A stretch of 48,113 bases of DNA, taken from Candidatus Persebacteraceae bacterium Df01. GTDB taxonomy: Bacteria > Pseudomonadota > Gammaproteobacteria > Tethybacterales > Persebacteraceae. The translations under genes were made by a program, and so were the position numbers. The stretch covers positions 1 through 48,113 of the forward strand of contig JANQAO010000003.1 in NCBI GenBank assembly GCA_030386295.1. The letters run 5' to 3'. Positions 1-9,306 of this stretch are shown here, one piece after another. The notes under the pieces were generated by a model that was not told the origin of the DNA, did not search any database, and saw only the letters and a list, made by a program, of their open reading frames with translations. Each line of letters begins with the position of its first letter. Position 1 is the first letter of the stretch.

Positions 1-2
1 GG

Positions 3-866
3 GAAGAGGTTAGTGCAGTAAACAGCCGTCCCTATACAGCGTTGGGGCAACGATTTTATCCACGGACGAAAATTGTGCCGTACTACGAAAAAGGCGTAGC
101 GTCGTGGTATGGTAAGCGCTATCACGGGCGCAAAACATCATTAGGTGAAGTTTACGATATGCACAAAATGACGGCGGCACATCCGACTTTGCCGTTGCCG
201 AGCTATGTCCGCGTTACTCGTGTAAGCGATGGACGTCGTGTGGTGGTGCGTGTTAACGACCGCGGTCCTTTTCTTGGTGGGCGATTGATTGATCTATCTT
301 ATGCGGCGGCGCGTCACCTTGGTATTGTCAATTCCGGTACCGCCGAAGTGGTGGTGGAAGCTATTGTAGTGTCTCCTGATGGTCGTATTCAATCACCTAA
401 TGACCTTGCAGGTAATTTGGCCGCTTCGCTGAAACATACTTCGGTGATAGCATCGGTAACAATTTCAACAGAAAACTCGGCGGTTTCTTCTATTGCCTTA
501 CCGACAAAGGATATCTTATCTTCAACAGCGCAGCCCTCGGTCACATCACCAAAAACGATTACGGTGTCTTTGCCGGAAACGCTTTCCGATTCGTCGTCAA
601 AAGAAAAGCAGGTGATTTCTTCTACGCCACCAGGCACGTACATTCAAATGGGTTTTTTTTCAGTGTTAGCTAACGCAAATCGATTGATGAAAAATTTTAT
701 GACCGCTAATTTTTCTGGTTTGATGGGCAATGTTTTAATTAACAAAGAAAAGAAAGGACGGTATTTCGTTTGGGTAGGTCCTTATGATAGCTCACAAATT
801 GCCAAACGTGACGAAAAAGCATTGTGTGAAGCCGGCTGGTGCGGATTTTTGGTGGAATTTCCGTGA
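3..866 (+). CDS. rlpA: RlpA septal lytic transglycosylase, 5' end outside window
   Basis: The frame is open to the left edge, so the start lies outside; the TTG at 42 is internal, because the codons before it (SRPYTALG) already match the conserved lead-in to the RlpA domain. The double-psi beta-barrel follows, with WYGKRYHGRKT, GEVYDM, the His of AAHPTLP and the Asp of VNDRGPF, which are the residues tied to cleavage of naked glycan strands in active RlpA proteins. A low-complexity Ser/Thr linker then leads to a C-terminal SPOR domain (from about GTYIQMGFF to the end), which binds denuded peptidoglycan at the division site. It is a periplasmic or outer-membrane lipoprotein in the family; the signal peptide is not visible here. 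The stop TGA overlaps the metX ATG by one base. Confidence 0.93.
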   Translation, partial: EEVSAVNSRPYTALGQRFYPRTKIVPYYEKGVASWYGKRYHGRKTSLGEVYDMHKMTAAHPTLPLPSYVRVTRVSDGRRVVVRVNDRGPFLGGRLIDLSYAAARHLGIVNSGTAEVVVEAIVVSPDGRIQSPNDLAGNLAASLKHTSVIASVTISTENSAVSSIALPTKDILSSTAQPSVTSPKTITVSLPETLSDSSSKEKQVISSTPPGTYIQMGFFSVLANANRLMKNFMTANFSGLMGNVLINKEKKGRYFVWVGPYDSSQIAKRDEKALCEAGWCGFLVEFP

Positions 867-1981
867 TGGTATCCGTGGGCGCAATAGAACGGCAAACAAT
901 GGTTTTTGACGAGCCGTTGGAACTGTCTTCTGGTATTAAGCTTCCGCACTGGCAACTGAGTTATGAAACTTATGGTGTTGCTAACTCACAAATGAGTAAC
1001 GCTGTGTTGGTATGCCACGCGCTATCTGGTTCGCAGCATGCGGCGGGATGGTATGTGGACAATCCCAAAGACGTTGGTTGGTGGGACAATTTCATCGGTC
1101 CCGGTAAGCCGCTGGATACTGATCGATTTTTTGTTATTTCATCTAATAATCTTGGTGGTTGTCACGGTTCTACCGGACCTTTGAGTCCACATCCAGATGA
1201 CGGTGAGCCTTATGGTGGGCGTTTCCCGGTGGTGACGGTGGAAGATTGGGTGCATTCTCAAAAACGATTGGCTGAACGGCTTGGAATTAACCGTTTTGCT
1301 GCGGTGGTAGGCGGTAGTTTAGGCGGAATGCAGGCGTTGCGTTGGGCGATGGATTATCCTGATTGCTTGCAAGCGGCAGTAATAATTGCGGCGGCGGCTA
1401 AGCTAACTGCACTTAATATCGGCTTTAACGATGTAGCGCGACAGGCGATCATGAGTGATCCTGATTTTTGCGAAGGTAATTACTATGCGTGTGAAAAACA
1501 ACCGCAAGGTGGGCTGCGATTGGCGCGAATGCTAGCGCATTTGACCTATTTGTCGGATGCTCATATGGCAGCCCGCTTCGGTCGTGAGCGGCGAGAGGCG
1601 GAAACGGCGTACAACTACGATATTGAATTTCAAGTGGAATCTTATTTGCGTTATCAAGGGAGTAAATTTTCTGACTGCTTTGACGCTAATACTTATTTGT
1701 TAATGACGCGGGCATTGGATTATTTTGACCCTGCAGCCTCTCGTGATAATAATCTGACACACGCACTGGCACCCATAACAGCTAAGCTATTATTATTGTC
1801 ATTTTCCAGCGATTGGCGCTTTTCTCCTAAATGTTCCGAAGAAATAACGCAGGCGTTGTTGCAGGCCAAAAAACGAGTGTCGTATATTGAAATTGAATCG
1901 CAAGAGGGACATGACTCTTTTTTGCTGGAAAATTCTGATTATCATCGCGCGGTGAGCGCATTCATGACGACGTTGGCATGA
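866..1981 (+). CDS. metX: Homoserine O-acyltransferase MetX
   Basis: This 371-residue alpha/beta hydrolase transfers an acyl group from acyl-CoA to homoserine, the first committed step of methionine synthesis. The nucleophile elbow GGSLGGMQ places Ser at about residue 151; an Asp in FSSDWRF and the His in EGHDSF complete the triad. I chose ATG 866 because it overlaps the rlpA stop as TGATG and removes an unconserved nine-residue extension. The stop overlaps the metW start (ATGA), and the metX-metW pair is a standing arrangement in beta- and gammaproteobacteria. Whether acetyl- or succinyl-CoA is the donor cannot be settled by inspection. Confidence 0.95.
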   Translation: MVSVGAIERQTMVFDEPLELSSGIKLPHWQLSYETYGVANSQMSNAVLVCHALSGSQHAAGWYVDNPKDVGWWDNFIGPGKPLDTDRFFVISSNNLGGCHGSTGPLSPHPDDGEPYGGRFPVVTVEDWVHSQKRLAERLGINRFAAVVGGSLGGMQALRWAMDYPDCLQAAVIIAAAAKLTALNIGFNDVARQAIMSDPDFCEGNYYACEKQPQGGLRLARMLAHLTYLSDAHMAARFGRERREAETAYNYDIEFQVESYLRYQGSKFSDCFDANTYLLMTRALDYFDPAASRDNNLTHALAPITAKLLLLSFSSDWRFSPKCSEEITQALLQAKKRVSYIEIESQEGHDSFLLENSDYHRAVSAFMTTLA

Positions 1982-2589
1982 CGAATTTGCGGTTGGATTT
2001 TCAGCGCATTGCTGCCGCAGTGCCACAAGGTGCATCGGTGTTGGATCTCGGCTGTGGTGAAGGCGATATGTTGGCTCATCTGCAACAGGCGCGCAATGTG
2101 CACGGTGTTGGCGCAGATATCGCGAGGGCTAATTTGATACGCTGTTTTGAGCGAGGAATAGAAGCCGTTTATTGCGATATTAATAAAGGGCTGTCCTTGT
2201 TTAGCGATAATGCATACGATGTAGTAATTTTGTCGCAAACATTGCAAAGTGTGCACATTGCGCCGCCGCTGCTGTTGCAAGAAATGTTGCGTATTGGGCG
2301 TTTGGCGATTGTTTCCTTTCCCAACTTTGGTTACTGGCGTATGCGGCTACAGTTGTTGGCTGGTGCCATGCCGCGAGATCGTCTATTGCCACATACTTGG
2401 GATAGCACGCCCAACGTGCGGTATTGCACTATCAAAGATTTTGAAGCACTGTGTATCCGCGAGTCGTTGCACATTGAACAAAAATTATTTTTGTTAGGAG
2501 AACAGCAAATTGAGCGCGCGCCTAATGGTCGTGCACAAATGGCTATTTATTGTCTGCGTCGAGCATCCGTAGCTGCTCGCGTGCTGTGA
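1978..2589 (+). CDS. metW: Methionine biosynthesis protein MetW
   Basis: This 203-residue protein has a class I SAM-methyltransferase fold. Motif I, VLDLGCGEGDM, is at residues 21-31, and there are later NxPNFGYW-like and PNVRYCTIKDF segments typical of MetW. MetW acts together with MetX in homoserine acylation in organisms carrying the pair. It starts four bases inside metX (ATGA), which suggests translational coupling. Twelve bases separate its stop from accA. Confidence 0.93.
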   Translation: MTNLRLDFQRIAAAVPQGASVLDLGCGEGDMLAHLQQARNVHGVGADIARANLIRCFERGIEAVYCDINKGLSLFSDNAYDVVILSQTLQSVHIAPPLLLQEMLRIGRLAIVSFPNFGYWRMRLQLLAGAMPRDRLLPHTWDSTPNVRYCTIKDFEALCIRESLHIEQKLFLLGEQQIERAPNGRAQMAIYCLRRASVAARVL

Positions 2590-2601
2590 TAACATTAATT
2601 T

Positions 2602-3567
2602 ATGCGCCAATTGCTGGATTTTGAGCTTGAAATTGAGCCGTTTGAGGCTGAAATGGAAATGTTGCGGCGCTCCGAAGATACGGGCGAAGGTGATGACATT
2701 CTTAAACGGCTGCGGCAGCTAGAAAAAAAGAAAGAGACTTCACTTAAAACAATTTATAGTAAGCTGACCGATTGGCAAGCTTGCCAAGTGGCGCGGCATC
2801 CAGCACGACCGCAAATGATGGATTACATTTGCGGACTGTGCGCTGATTTTGTGGAGTTGCATGGTGACCGCTGTTTCGCCGATGACAAAGCTATTATTGC
2901 CGGACTGGCAAAATTTGAAGGACGTTCAGTGGCTGTTATCGGCCAGCAAAAAGGACACACCACCAGCGAACGATTGGAGCGCAATTTTGGAATGGCTGGA
3001 CCTGAGGGTTATCGTAAAGCTTTGCGGGTGATGGGGTTGGCGGAAAAATTTAACTTGCCGCTACTTAATTTTGTAGATACTCCAGGAGCCTATCCGGGTA
3101 TCGGTGCTGAAGAACGTGGACAATCGGGGGCGATTGGCATGTGTTTGCAGCGAGCTGCAACGTTGCGCACGCCAACTTTGGTCATTGTTATCGGTGAAGG
3201 TGGTTCTGGTGGTGCGTTGGCGATTGCTGTGGGCGATTATGTGGCAATGTTGCGCTACGCCGTATATTCTGTAATTTCACCAGAAGGGTGCGCTTCCATT
3301 CTTTGGAAAGACGCTTCTCGCACAGCAGAAGCTGCCGCTTTATTGGGTTTGACAGCAGCACAATTAAAAAAAATGAGCTTGATTGACGATATTATTGATG
3401 AGCCGGCTGGTGGTGCGCATCGCCATGCTGATGGCGTTATCGCCGCCACCGGCGTGACACTGAATACCGCCTTAGAGCGTCTGCATAATTTGGATATAGA
3501 AACGCTATTGGAGGCGCGCCGCCAGCGTTGGCGCAACTATGGGAAATACTTGGAGCGGCGGCAATAA
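2602..3567 (+). CDS. accA: Acetyl-CoA carboxylase carboxyltransferase subunit alpha
   Basis: This 321-residue protein is the alpha half of the carboxyltransferase that moves CO2 from biotin to acetyl-CoA, making malonyl-CoA for fatty acid synthesis; its AccD partner is not in the window. Seen directly are an N-terminal helical hairpin (about residues 1-60), the crotonase-type core with GQQKGH, NFGMAGPEGYRKA, DTPGAYPG and GEGGSGGALAI, and the usual total length. The accA-tilS order is common in the beta/gamma branch. The last 29 bases overlap tilS. Confidence 0.97.
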   Translation: MRQLLDFELEIEPFEAEMEMLRRSEDTGEGDDILKRLRQLEKKKETSLKTIYSKLTDWQACQVARHPARPQMMDYICGLCADFVELHGDRCFADDKAIIAGLAKFEGRSVAVIGQQKGHTTSERLERNFGMAGPEGYRKALRVMGLAEKFNLPLLNFVDTPGAYPGIGAEERGQSGAIGMCLQRAATLRTPTLVIVIGEGGSGGALAIAVGDYVAMLRYAVYSVISPEGCASILWKDASRTAEAAALLGLTAAQLKKMSLIDDIIDEPAGGAHRHADGVIAATGVTLNTALERLHNLDIETLLEARRQRWRNYGKYLERRQ

Positions 3568-4861
3568 ACTAACCACCGTCGCGCGCGATTTGTTTGCAAC
3601 CTGCTTACCATCGGGTGGCACTGTGGCGGTAGGGCTTTCCGGTGGTATGGATTCGGTGTCGCTATTGGATGCAGTATTGCCGTTGGCCTCTCACTGGTCA
3701 ATTACTGCATGTCATGTCAATCACGGCCTTAGTCCCAATGCCGATTCGTGGGAGCGTTTTTGTGCGAGGTTATGTCGTGCTCACGGTATCAGGTTTTATA
3801 CGCATCATGCGGCACTTCCCGCTGGTGCCGGTGAAGAATGGGCACGACAAGCACGTATGCGGGCATTTGCGCAGTTGCCTGTGCAGGCGGTTGTGGCGGC
3901 GCATCACGCTGATGACCAAGCTGAAACTGTGTTGTTTCGCGCTTTGCGTGGGACCGGGCCGCACGGTATGGGCGCAATGCGAGCTTGTGCGCCACTGCCG
4001 GGTGCAGCGCATATGTTGCTGCTTCGACCTTGGTTGATGTTGTCGCGTTCGGAAATTGCTGCTTATGCTAGCCACCGCCGATTGCGTTGGATTGAAGATG
4101 AGGATAATCGCAATATTTCACGGCGGCGTAATTTTTTGCGGCGACGGGCATTGCCGATACTGTATGAGCAATTTCCTGACTGTGGGAGAACTTTGGCTGC
4201 GGCGGCTGCGCGTTTTGCAGCGGGTGCCGAATTATTGGCAGTGCTGGCGGCAGATGATGAAAAAGCTGCCAGCACCGTAGATGGCGGTTTCAGTATTGCG
4301 CATTTTCATAATATTGGTGCGGCGCGCACTAAAAATTGGCTACACTCTTCGTTGCTCAAGAGTGGTGGGCGTTTTAGCGAACGTAGTATTGCCGAAGCGG
4401 TGCGACAAATTATGGCTAACGGTGGCAACCATCTGTCTTTTCGTTTTCGTAATATTACGTTGCGCGCTTGGCGTGGGCGGATTTATTGGGACAGATTGCC
4501 CTCAGTACCGAAAAATTTTCAAGTGTCGGTGCGGGCGGTGGATGGTCGCTGTGATTTGCCACAAATTGGGGGCACGTTGGTCATGCGGCAGCAGCGCGGC
4601 GGATTATCCGTAGCTAAAGCAGGCGACACGTTCACGGCTAAATTACGCCGCGGTGGCGAGCGACTGCAACTTTCTCCGACACGGGAACGCCCTGTATCGG
4701 ATTTACTTCGGGAAGCAGGAGTCATGCCGTGGCGTCGTCAGCGCCTACCGTTGCTGTTTGCGGGAGACACGCTGGCGGCACTGCCTGGAATTGCTGTTTC
4801 TGAGATGTTTCGTGCATCTCCCGATGAGGAGGGGTTGGATTGTCGTTTTGAGTGGCGCTAA
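3539..4861 (+). CDS. tilS: tRNA(Ile)-lysidine synthase TilS
   Basis: This 440-residue protein converts C34 of the minor tRNA-Ile(CAU) to lysidine, so that it reads AUA. The N-terminal PP-loop SGGMDS (residues 34-39) binds ATP, and the HHADDQAETVLFRALRGTG segment is the family signature. The C-terminal domain ends with the RRGGERLQLSP-type motif that contacts tRNA. ATG 3539 lies inside accA; no better spaced start is obvious, so the exact start is uncertain. It is directly followed by nuoJ, an unusual neighbour. Confidence 0.94.
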   Translation: MGNTWSGGNKLTTVARDLFATCLPSGGTVAVGLSGGMDSVSLLDAVLPLASHWSITACHVNHGLSPNADSWERFCARLCRAHGIRFYTHHAALPAGAGEEWARQARMRAFAQLPVQAVVAAHHADDQAETVLFRALRGTGPHGMGAMRACAPLPGAAHMLLLRPWLMLSRSEIAAYASHRRLRWIEDEDNRNISRRRNFLRRRALPILYEQFPDCGRTLAAAAARFAAGAELLAVLAADDEKAASTVDGGFSIAHFHNIGAARTKNWLHSSLLKSGGRFSERSIAEAVRQIMANGGNHLSFRFRNITLRAWRGRIYWDRLPSVPKNFQVSVRAVDGRCDLPQIGGTLVMRQQRGGLSVAKAGDTFTAKLRRGGERLQLSPTRERPVSDLLREAGVMPWRRQRLPLLFAGDTLAALPGIAVSEMFRASPDEEGLDCRFEWR

Positions 4862-4902
4862 CAGCCTGCTAGAAGCACCTAAAAATCGGTGACGGTGATA
4901 AA

Positions 4903-5544
4903 ATGAATATCATGCCAGATTTTTTGTTTATTGTTTTTGGAGTATTCGCTACTATTTTGCTGGCTTCTTCTTTGGGAGTGATTTTTGCCCGCAATCCAGT
5001 TCATGCGTCACTATTTCTAGTGTTGGCGTTTGTGTCTTCTGCTGGGCTGTGGATGACATTACAGGCCGAATTTTTAGCGCTGGCTATTATTTTAGTTTAT
5101 GTAGGTGCTGTGATGGTGCTATTTTTGTTTGTGATTATGATGTTAGATATCAATCTGGATGTGCTGCGTGAAGGGTTTTGGCGTTATCTACCGCTGGCTG
5201 CATGTGCCGCAGCACTGGTGGTAGGAGAGATTATTTTTGTGTTGTACAGCGAACCGTTTTTTGATACCGTTATGTATGCTGCGCCGTTGCCGCCGGAGGA
5301 CAACACCAGAGCATTGGCAGCGCTACTGTACACCGACTATTTTTATCCCTTTGAGCTCGCCGCCGTGTTGTTACTGGTAGCTATTGTCGCGGCGATTGCG
5401 CTGACGCTTAGGCGGCGCAAAGGAACCAAATATGCTGCGCCTGATTTACAAGTGCAAGCCGGTAAGGCGGGGAGGGTACGACTTGTTTCTCTATCACCGG
5501 CTGACAGTATTGCCATCCCCGCAGGAAAACAAAAAGGAGAATAA
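4903..5544 (+). CDS. nuoJ: NADH-quinone oxidoreductase subunit J
   Basis: This is a five-helix membrane subunit of respiratory complex I. It shows the conserved SSLGVIFARNPVHASLFLVLAF and FLALAIILVYVGAVMVLFLFV segments, the latter with the pi-bulge helix. The C-terminal cytoplasmic tail is somewhat long (213 aa in total). ATG 4903 is used; ATG 4912 is possible. Subunits A-I, normally directly upstream, are absent, and tilS lies 41 bp upstream. A ribosome site near 5535 precedes the next, non-nuo gene. Confidence 0.94.
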   Translation: MNIMPDFLFIVFGVFATILLASSLGVIFARNPVHASLFLVLAFVSSAGLWMTLQAEFLALAIILVYVGAVMVLFLFVIMMLDINLDVLREGFWRYLPLAACAAALVVGEIIFVLYSEPFFDTVMYAAPLPPEDNTRALAALLYTDYFYPFELAAVLLLVAIVAAIALTLRRRKGTKYAAPDLQVQAGKAGRVRLVSLSPADSIAIPAGKQKGE

Positions 5545-5546
5545 TT

Positions 5547-5897
5547 ATGAATACATTTGAATTTTTTATACGCTTAGCGCTTTCTGTGATTGTGCTCTTC
5601 TTCATGGTATTGGGCTGGGCACTTGTCCCGTACATAAATGATGAGCCAATTAACACCGGTTTTATTTCGGTTTTCTTTGGAGCCGAATCGGTGAGCGGTT
5701 TTACACGTAATGTGCTGCTTTTATCTCGAGGATGTCTGGGGTTGACTGTACTGTCTTGGATTTTTGTGCCATCGTGGCAATTTTTTTACGATACTGATTT
5801 TTCACCACTGGCGCGGGCTTTTGTCATCATTTTTAGTTCATTGACGGTTATTGCGTTTTTTGGAGCGCTTCTGTACCACATTAGTTTTTCCCGCTAA
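5547..5897 (+). CDS. Unknown three-TM membrane protein between nuoJ and nuoK
   Basis: This 116-residue protein has three hydrophobic stretches (about residues 8-29, 53-75 and 88-111) and a short polar loop with acidic residues. A strong ribosome site (AAGGAG) precedes ATG, and it begins two bases after the nuoJ stop and ends nine bases before nuoK. I do not recognise the family. NuoJ and NuoK pack next to each other in complex I and their genes are usually adjacent, so a small membrane protein placed here might be an accessory subunit or assembly factor. That is inference from position only. Confidence 0.8.
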   Translation: MNTFEFFIRLALSVIVLFFMVLGWALVPYINDEPINTGFISVFFGAESVSGFTRNVLLLSRGCLGLTVLSWIFVPSWQFFYDTDFSPLARAFVIIFSSLTVIAFFGALLYHISFSR

Positions 5898-5906
5898 TTA
5901 TTAATA

Positions 5907-6215
5907 ATGGCGCCGCTTTTACCGCATTATTTGATTCTTGCTGCCGCGGTGTTTGTCATTGGGGTGGCTGGCGTCTTTCTCAACCGAAAAAATATTCTTA
6001 TCATCCTCATGTCGGTGGAGTTAATATTGCTTGCGGTTAATCTCAATTTTATTGCTTTTTCGCGATATTTGGGCGATATTCATGGACAAATTTTTGTGTT
6101 TTTTATACTCACTGTGGCAGCAGCAGAATCAGCTATCGGGCTTGCCATTCTTATTGTCGCTTTTCGTAATCGACGTACCATTAACATAGACGACTGGAAG
6201 CAATTACGCGAATGA
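5907..6215 (+). CDS. nuoK: NADH-quinone oxidoreductase subunit K
   Basis: This 102-residue, three-helix subunit of the complex I membrane arm resembles MrpC antiporter subunits. The two buried glutamates needed for proton translocation are present: E38 in MSVELI and E74 in [10 protein letters not shown], equivalent to E36 and E72 of the E. coli protein. The stop overlaps nuoL by four bases (ATGA). Confidence 0.96.
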   Translation: MAPLLPHYLILAAAVFVIGVAGVFLNRKNILIILMSVELILLAVNLNFIAFSRYLGDIHGQIFVFFILTVAAAESAIGLAILIVAFRNRRTINIDDWKQLRE

Positions 6216-8161
6216 ACGCGTTGGTTGTTTCTATCCCGTTGGCGCCGCTTTTTGGTGCACTTATTGCCGGATTATTTGGTGGACGTATTGGCAGGCGAGG
6301 AGCTCACAGTGCTGCTATTGCTGCCGTTGGCTGGGCTTTTATTGCTTCGGTGCTGGTTGCTCGTGAAGTTATAGGGCAGGGGGAAATTATTAATTTTGAC
6401 TGGTATGTGTGGGCACAAGTGGGTGATGTGCGCCTGAGCCTTGGTTTTTTGATAGATAATCTTACGATATTAATGATGCTGGTAGTGACGTTTGTATCGC
6501 TTATGGTGCACATTTATACCATTGGTTACATGGCTGATGATCCAGGATATCAGCGTTTTTTCTCTTATATTGCGCTCTTCACGTTTGCCATGCTAATGCT
6601 GGTTATGTCCAACAACTTTTTGCAGTTATTTTTTGGTTGGGAAGCGGTGGGGTTGGTGTCTTATTTACTTATCGGTTTTTGGCATTCTCGGCCGGCAGCA
6701 ATTTACGCCAATCTCAAAGCTTTCCTTGTCAATCGTGTTGGTGATTTGGGTTTTTTGTTAGGTATCGGGTTAGTTCTCGCGGTATTTGGAACGTTGGACT
6801 ATTCCTCCGTATTTTCCCGCGCGCCGGAGGCAGCGAGCGCAGTATTATCCGCATTGCCTGAACAATGGAGCGCAATTACTGCCATGTGCTTGCTGCTGTT
6901 TGTTGGGGCGATGGGTAAGTCTGCACAATTTCCTTTGCACGTGTGGCTACCTGATTCAATGGAGGGACCTACGCCTATTTCAGCGCTGATTCATGCTGCG
7001 ACTATGGTTACTGCTGGTATCTTTATGGTGGCGCGTATGTCACCGCTGTTTGAATTGTCTACAACGGCATTAACGGTGGTGTTGACGGTGGGAACACTTA
7101 CGGCGTTTTTTATGGGTTTGTTGGGGTTGGTGCAAAACGACATTAAGCGCGTGGTGGCGTATTCTACTCTTTCGCAGTTGGGCTATATGACGGCTGCACT
7201 GGGTGCGTCGGCTTATTCTGCGGCAATTTTTCATTTATTTACACATGCTTTTTTCAAAGCTTTGCTATTTTTAGGCGCGGGCGCGGTTATTATCGCGATG
7301 CACCACAAGCAAGACATGCGCGAGATGGGTGGGTTGCGCCGTTATCTGCCGATTACTTACATTACCGGCTTGATTGGTTCATTGGCATTAGCAGGGGTAC
7401 CGCCATTTTCAGGGTTTTATTCTAAAGATGTAATTATTGAAGCGGTTGGCGCATCAGCGTTGCCCGGTGCTATCGTTGCTTACTGGGCGTTAGTTGCGGG
7501 CGCTTTTATTACAGCGCTGTATTCTTTTCGTTTGTTAATACTTACCTTTCATGGTGCGCCTCGCATGGATGCACATGTCCGCGAACATTTACGTGAGCCG
7601 CCGTGGGTAGTGACCTTACCGCTTATTTTGTTGGCGGTGCCGTCATTGTTGGTCGGTTTTGTGTTGGTGGAGCCGATGTTACTTGGCGGTTTTTTTGACA
7701 GCGCGATTGTTGTCACTGATGGCAATGACACTACGGCGATGGCGCTGGACAAGATGGGTAGTAGCGCTATGGCAATGGCGTCGCACAGCGTGTATTCGCC
7801 GGTTTTTTATTGTGCGCTCGCCGGTATTGTCGCCGCTTGGTGGTTATATAGCGGTTGGCCGGCGCGAACTGAAAAATTTGCTCGCGGGACAATCTTTAAT
7901 ATCCTGCAGGCCAAATACGGTTTTGATGATTTTAACGATTGGTTTTTTGCTGGTGGTGCGCGGCGGTTGGGGCGGCTGTTTTGGCAGCGGATAGACATGG
8001 CGCTCATTGATGGCTTTTTTGTTAATGGAACGGCTAAGATTATCGGGACGACAGCGCGCATGGTACGGCATTTGCAAACCGGTGCTATTTATCATTACGC
8101 TTTTCTTATGCTGTTTGCGGTGGCATTGGCGTTACTGTGGCGACTATGGCTAACGCAATGA
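6212..8161 (+). CDS. nuoL: NADH-quinone oxidoreductase subunit L
   Basis: This 649-residue antiporter-like subunit is at the far end of the complex I membrane arm. The proton-channel Glu in [18 protein letters not shown] and the Lys in [15 protein letters not shown] are visible, as is [13 protein letters not shown]. The long lateral helix and last TM helix lie at the C-terminus. The stop overlaps ATG 8158 of the methyltransferase gene as ATGA, which is unusual because nuoM normally follows. Confidence 0.97.
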   Translation: MNALVVSIPLAPLFGALIAGLFGGRIGRRGAHSAAIAAVGWAFIASVLVAREVIGQGEIINFDWYVWAQVGDVRLSLGFLIDNLTILMMLVVTFVSLMVHIYTIGYMADDPGYQRFFSYIALFTFAMLMLVMSNNFLQLFFGWEAVGLVSYLLIGFWHSRPAAIYANLKAFLVNRVGDLGFLLGIGLVLAVFGTLDYSSVFSRAPEAASAVLSALPEQWSAITAMCLLLFVGAMGKSAQFPLHVWLPDSMEGPTPISALIHAATMVTAGIFMVARMSPLFELSTTALTVVLTVGTLTAFFMGLLGLVQNDIKRVVAYSTLSQLGYMTAALGASAYSAAIFHLFTHAFFKALLFLGAGAVIIAMHHKQDMREMGGLRRYLPITYITGLIGSLALAGVPPFSGFYSKDVIIEAVGASALPGAIVAYWALVAGAFITALYSFRLLILTFHGAPRMDAHVREHLREPPWVVTLPLILLAVPSLLVGFVLVEPMLLGGFFDSAIVVTDGNDTTAMALDKMGSSAMAMASHSVYSPVFYCALAGIVAAWWLYSGWPARTEKFARGTIFNILQAKYGFDDFNDWFFAGGARRLGRLFWQRIDMALIDGFFVNGTAKIIGTTARMVRHLQTGAIYHYAFLMLFAVALALLWRLWLTQ

Positions 8162-9306
8162 CAAGGCATACAAATTTTCTGTTGTCGACAATAGCCGCTT
8201 TGCCGCATTCTTCTGGCGGTACTGACTGGCGAGTGGTACGTGGCGATTGTTTAGCGACGCTACCGCTGCTACCTAAAAAATCAGTTGATTTGATTTTTGC
8301 CGATCCACCGTACAATTTACAACTCAAAGGTGAGCTATATCGCCCCAACATGACGCGAGTCAATGGGGTGGATGATGACTGGGATAAATTTGAATCTTTT
8401 GAGGCGTACGATAAATTTTGCCTCCAATGGCTGACAGAATGCCGCCGCATTCTCAAAGACAGTGGCACAATGTGGGTGATTGGCACCTATCACAACATCG
8501 GACGGTTGGGGAGGCTGATGCAAGATGCAGGGTACTGGCTACTCAACGACGTAATTTGGCACAAAAGCAATCCAATGCCGAATTTTCGCGGAGTGCGATT
8601 TACCAATGCAACAGAAACGCTAATTTGGGCGAAAAAGTCAGAAAAATCTAAATATACTTTTAATCACCATTGCATGAAAACCGAAAACGGTGGCAAGCAA
8701 ATGACGAATGTATGGAGCTTTTCACTGTGTGGTGGTAAGGAGCGACTTCGAGATGTAGAAGGAAATAAATTACATTCCACGCAAAAACCGGAGGCATTGT
8801 TACGGCGCGTCATATTATCTTCTAGTAAAGTTGGTGATGTGGTGTTGGACCCGTTTTTAGGCAGTGGTACAACGCTGGCAGTGGCTCGACAGTTGGGGCG
8901 TTTGGGCGTTGGGATTGAAAACAATAAATGTTATTTAGGTGCCGCCATAAAGCGTATTAAGTCAGTTAAGATAAATTTGGTTAATAACGAAATAGGACAT
9001 AAAAAAATATTGCGTGTAGCTTTTAAAAAATTAATAGAAAAAGGCTATATCAAAAAAGGAAGAAAAGTTTATTGCAAAAAGGAAAAAACAACGGCAACAG
9101 TTTTGCAGAGTGGGAAATTGAAACTTAATGGAATTCATAATATATCGGGCTCAATTCATCAAATGGGAGCGAAAGCGGCTAATAGTGAAGAATGTAATGG
9201 CTGGAATTATTGGTATTTAAGAGAAGAAAAAAAACTTGTTAGCATAAATGAAATTAGAGAAAAATATAGAAATGCTTTTCCCGAAGAGGTAAGTGATGGC
9301 AGGTAA
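8158..9306 (+). CDS. CcrM/HinfI-type adenine-N6 DNA methyltransferase
   Basis: This 382-residue beta-class methyltransferase has motif IV DPPY at 49-52 ahead of motif I DPFLGSGTT at 231-239. The intervening VDDDWDKFESFEAYDKF, SYHN-like and KSNPMPNFRG segments match the CcrM/HinfI group, which methylates the A of GANTC. The C-terminal part (about 285-375, with SGSIHQMGA and CNGWNYWY) is the RAMA domain that completes target recognition in that group. I chose ATG 8158 for its ATGA overlap with nuoL; upstream in-frame starts lie inside nuoL. The catalytic half matches host composition, while from about 8950 the gene is clearly A+T-rich. The GANTC target is inferred from family likeness. Confidence 0.92.
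   Translation: MTRHTNFLLSTIAALPHSSGGTDWRVVRGDCLATLPLLPKKSVDLIFADPPYNLQLKGELYRPNMTRVNGVDDDWDKFESFEAYDKFCLQWLTECRRILKDSGTMWVIGTYHNIGRLGRLMQDAGYWLLNDVIWHKSNPMPNFRGVRFTNATETLIWAKKSEKSKYTFNHHCMKTENGGKQMTNVWSFSLCGGKERLRDVEGNKLHSTQKPEALLRRVILSSSKVGDVVLDPFLGSGTTLAVARQLGRLGVGIENNKCYLGAAIKRIKSVKINLVNNEIGHKKILRVAFKKLIEKGYIKKGRKVYCKKEKTTATVLQSGKLKLNGIHNISGSIHQMGAKAANSEECNGWNYWYLREEKKLVSINEIREKYRNAFPEEVSDGR

Noticed and set aside
389-643. Open frame on the minus strand inside rlpA
   Set aside because: It lies entirely over the Ser/Thr linker of rlpA and has no family pattern; a shadow of the real gene.
42-866. TTG at 42 as the rlpA start
   Set aside because: Codons upstream in the same frame encode conserved RlpA sequence, so the gene enters from outside the window.
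8335-8924. Minus-strand frames inside the methyltransferase gene
   Set aside because: No ribosome sites or family patterns, and fully covered by a strongly supported gene.
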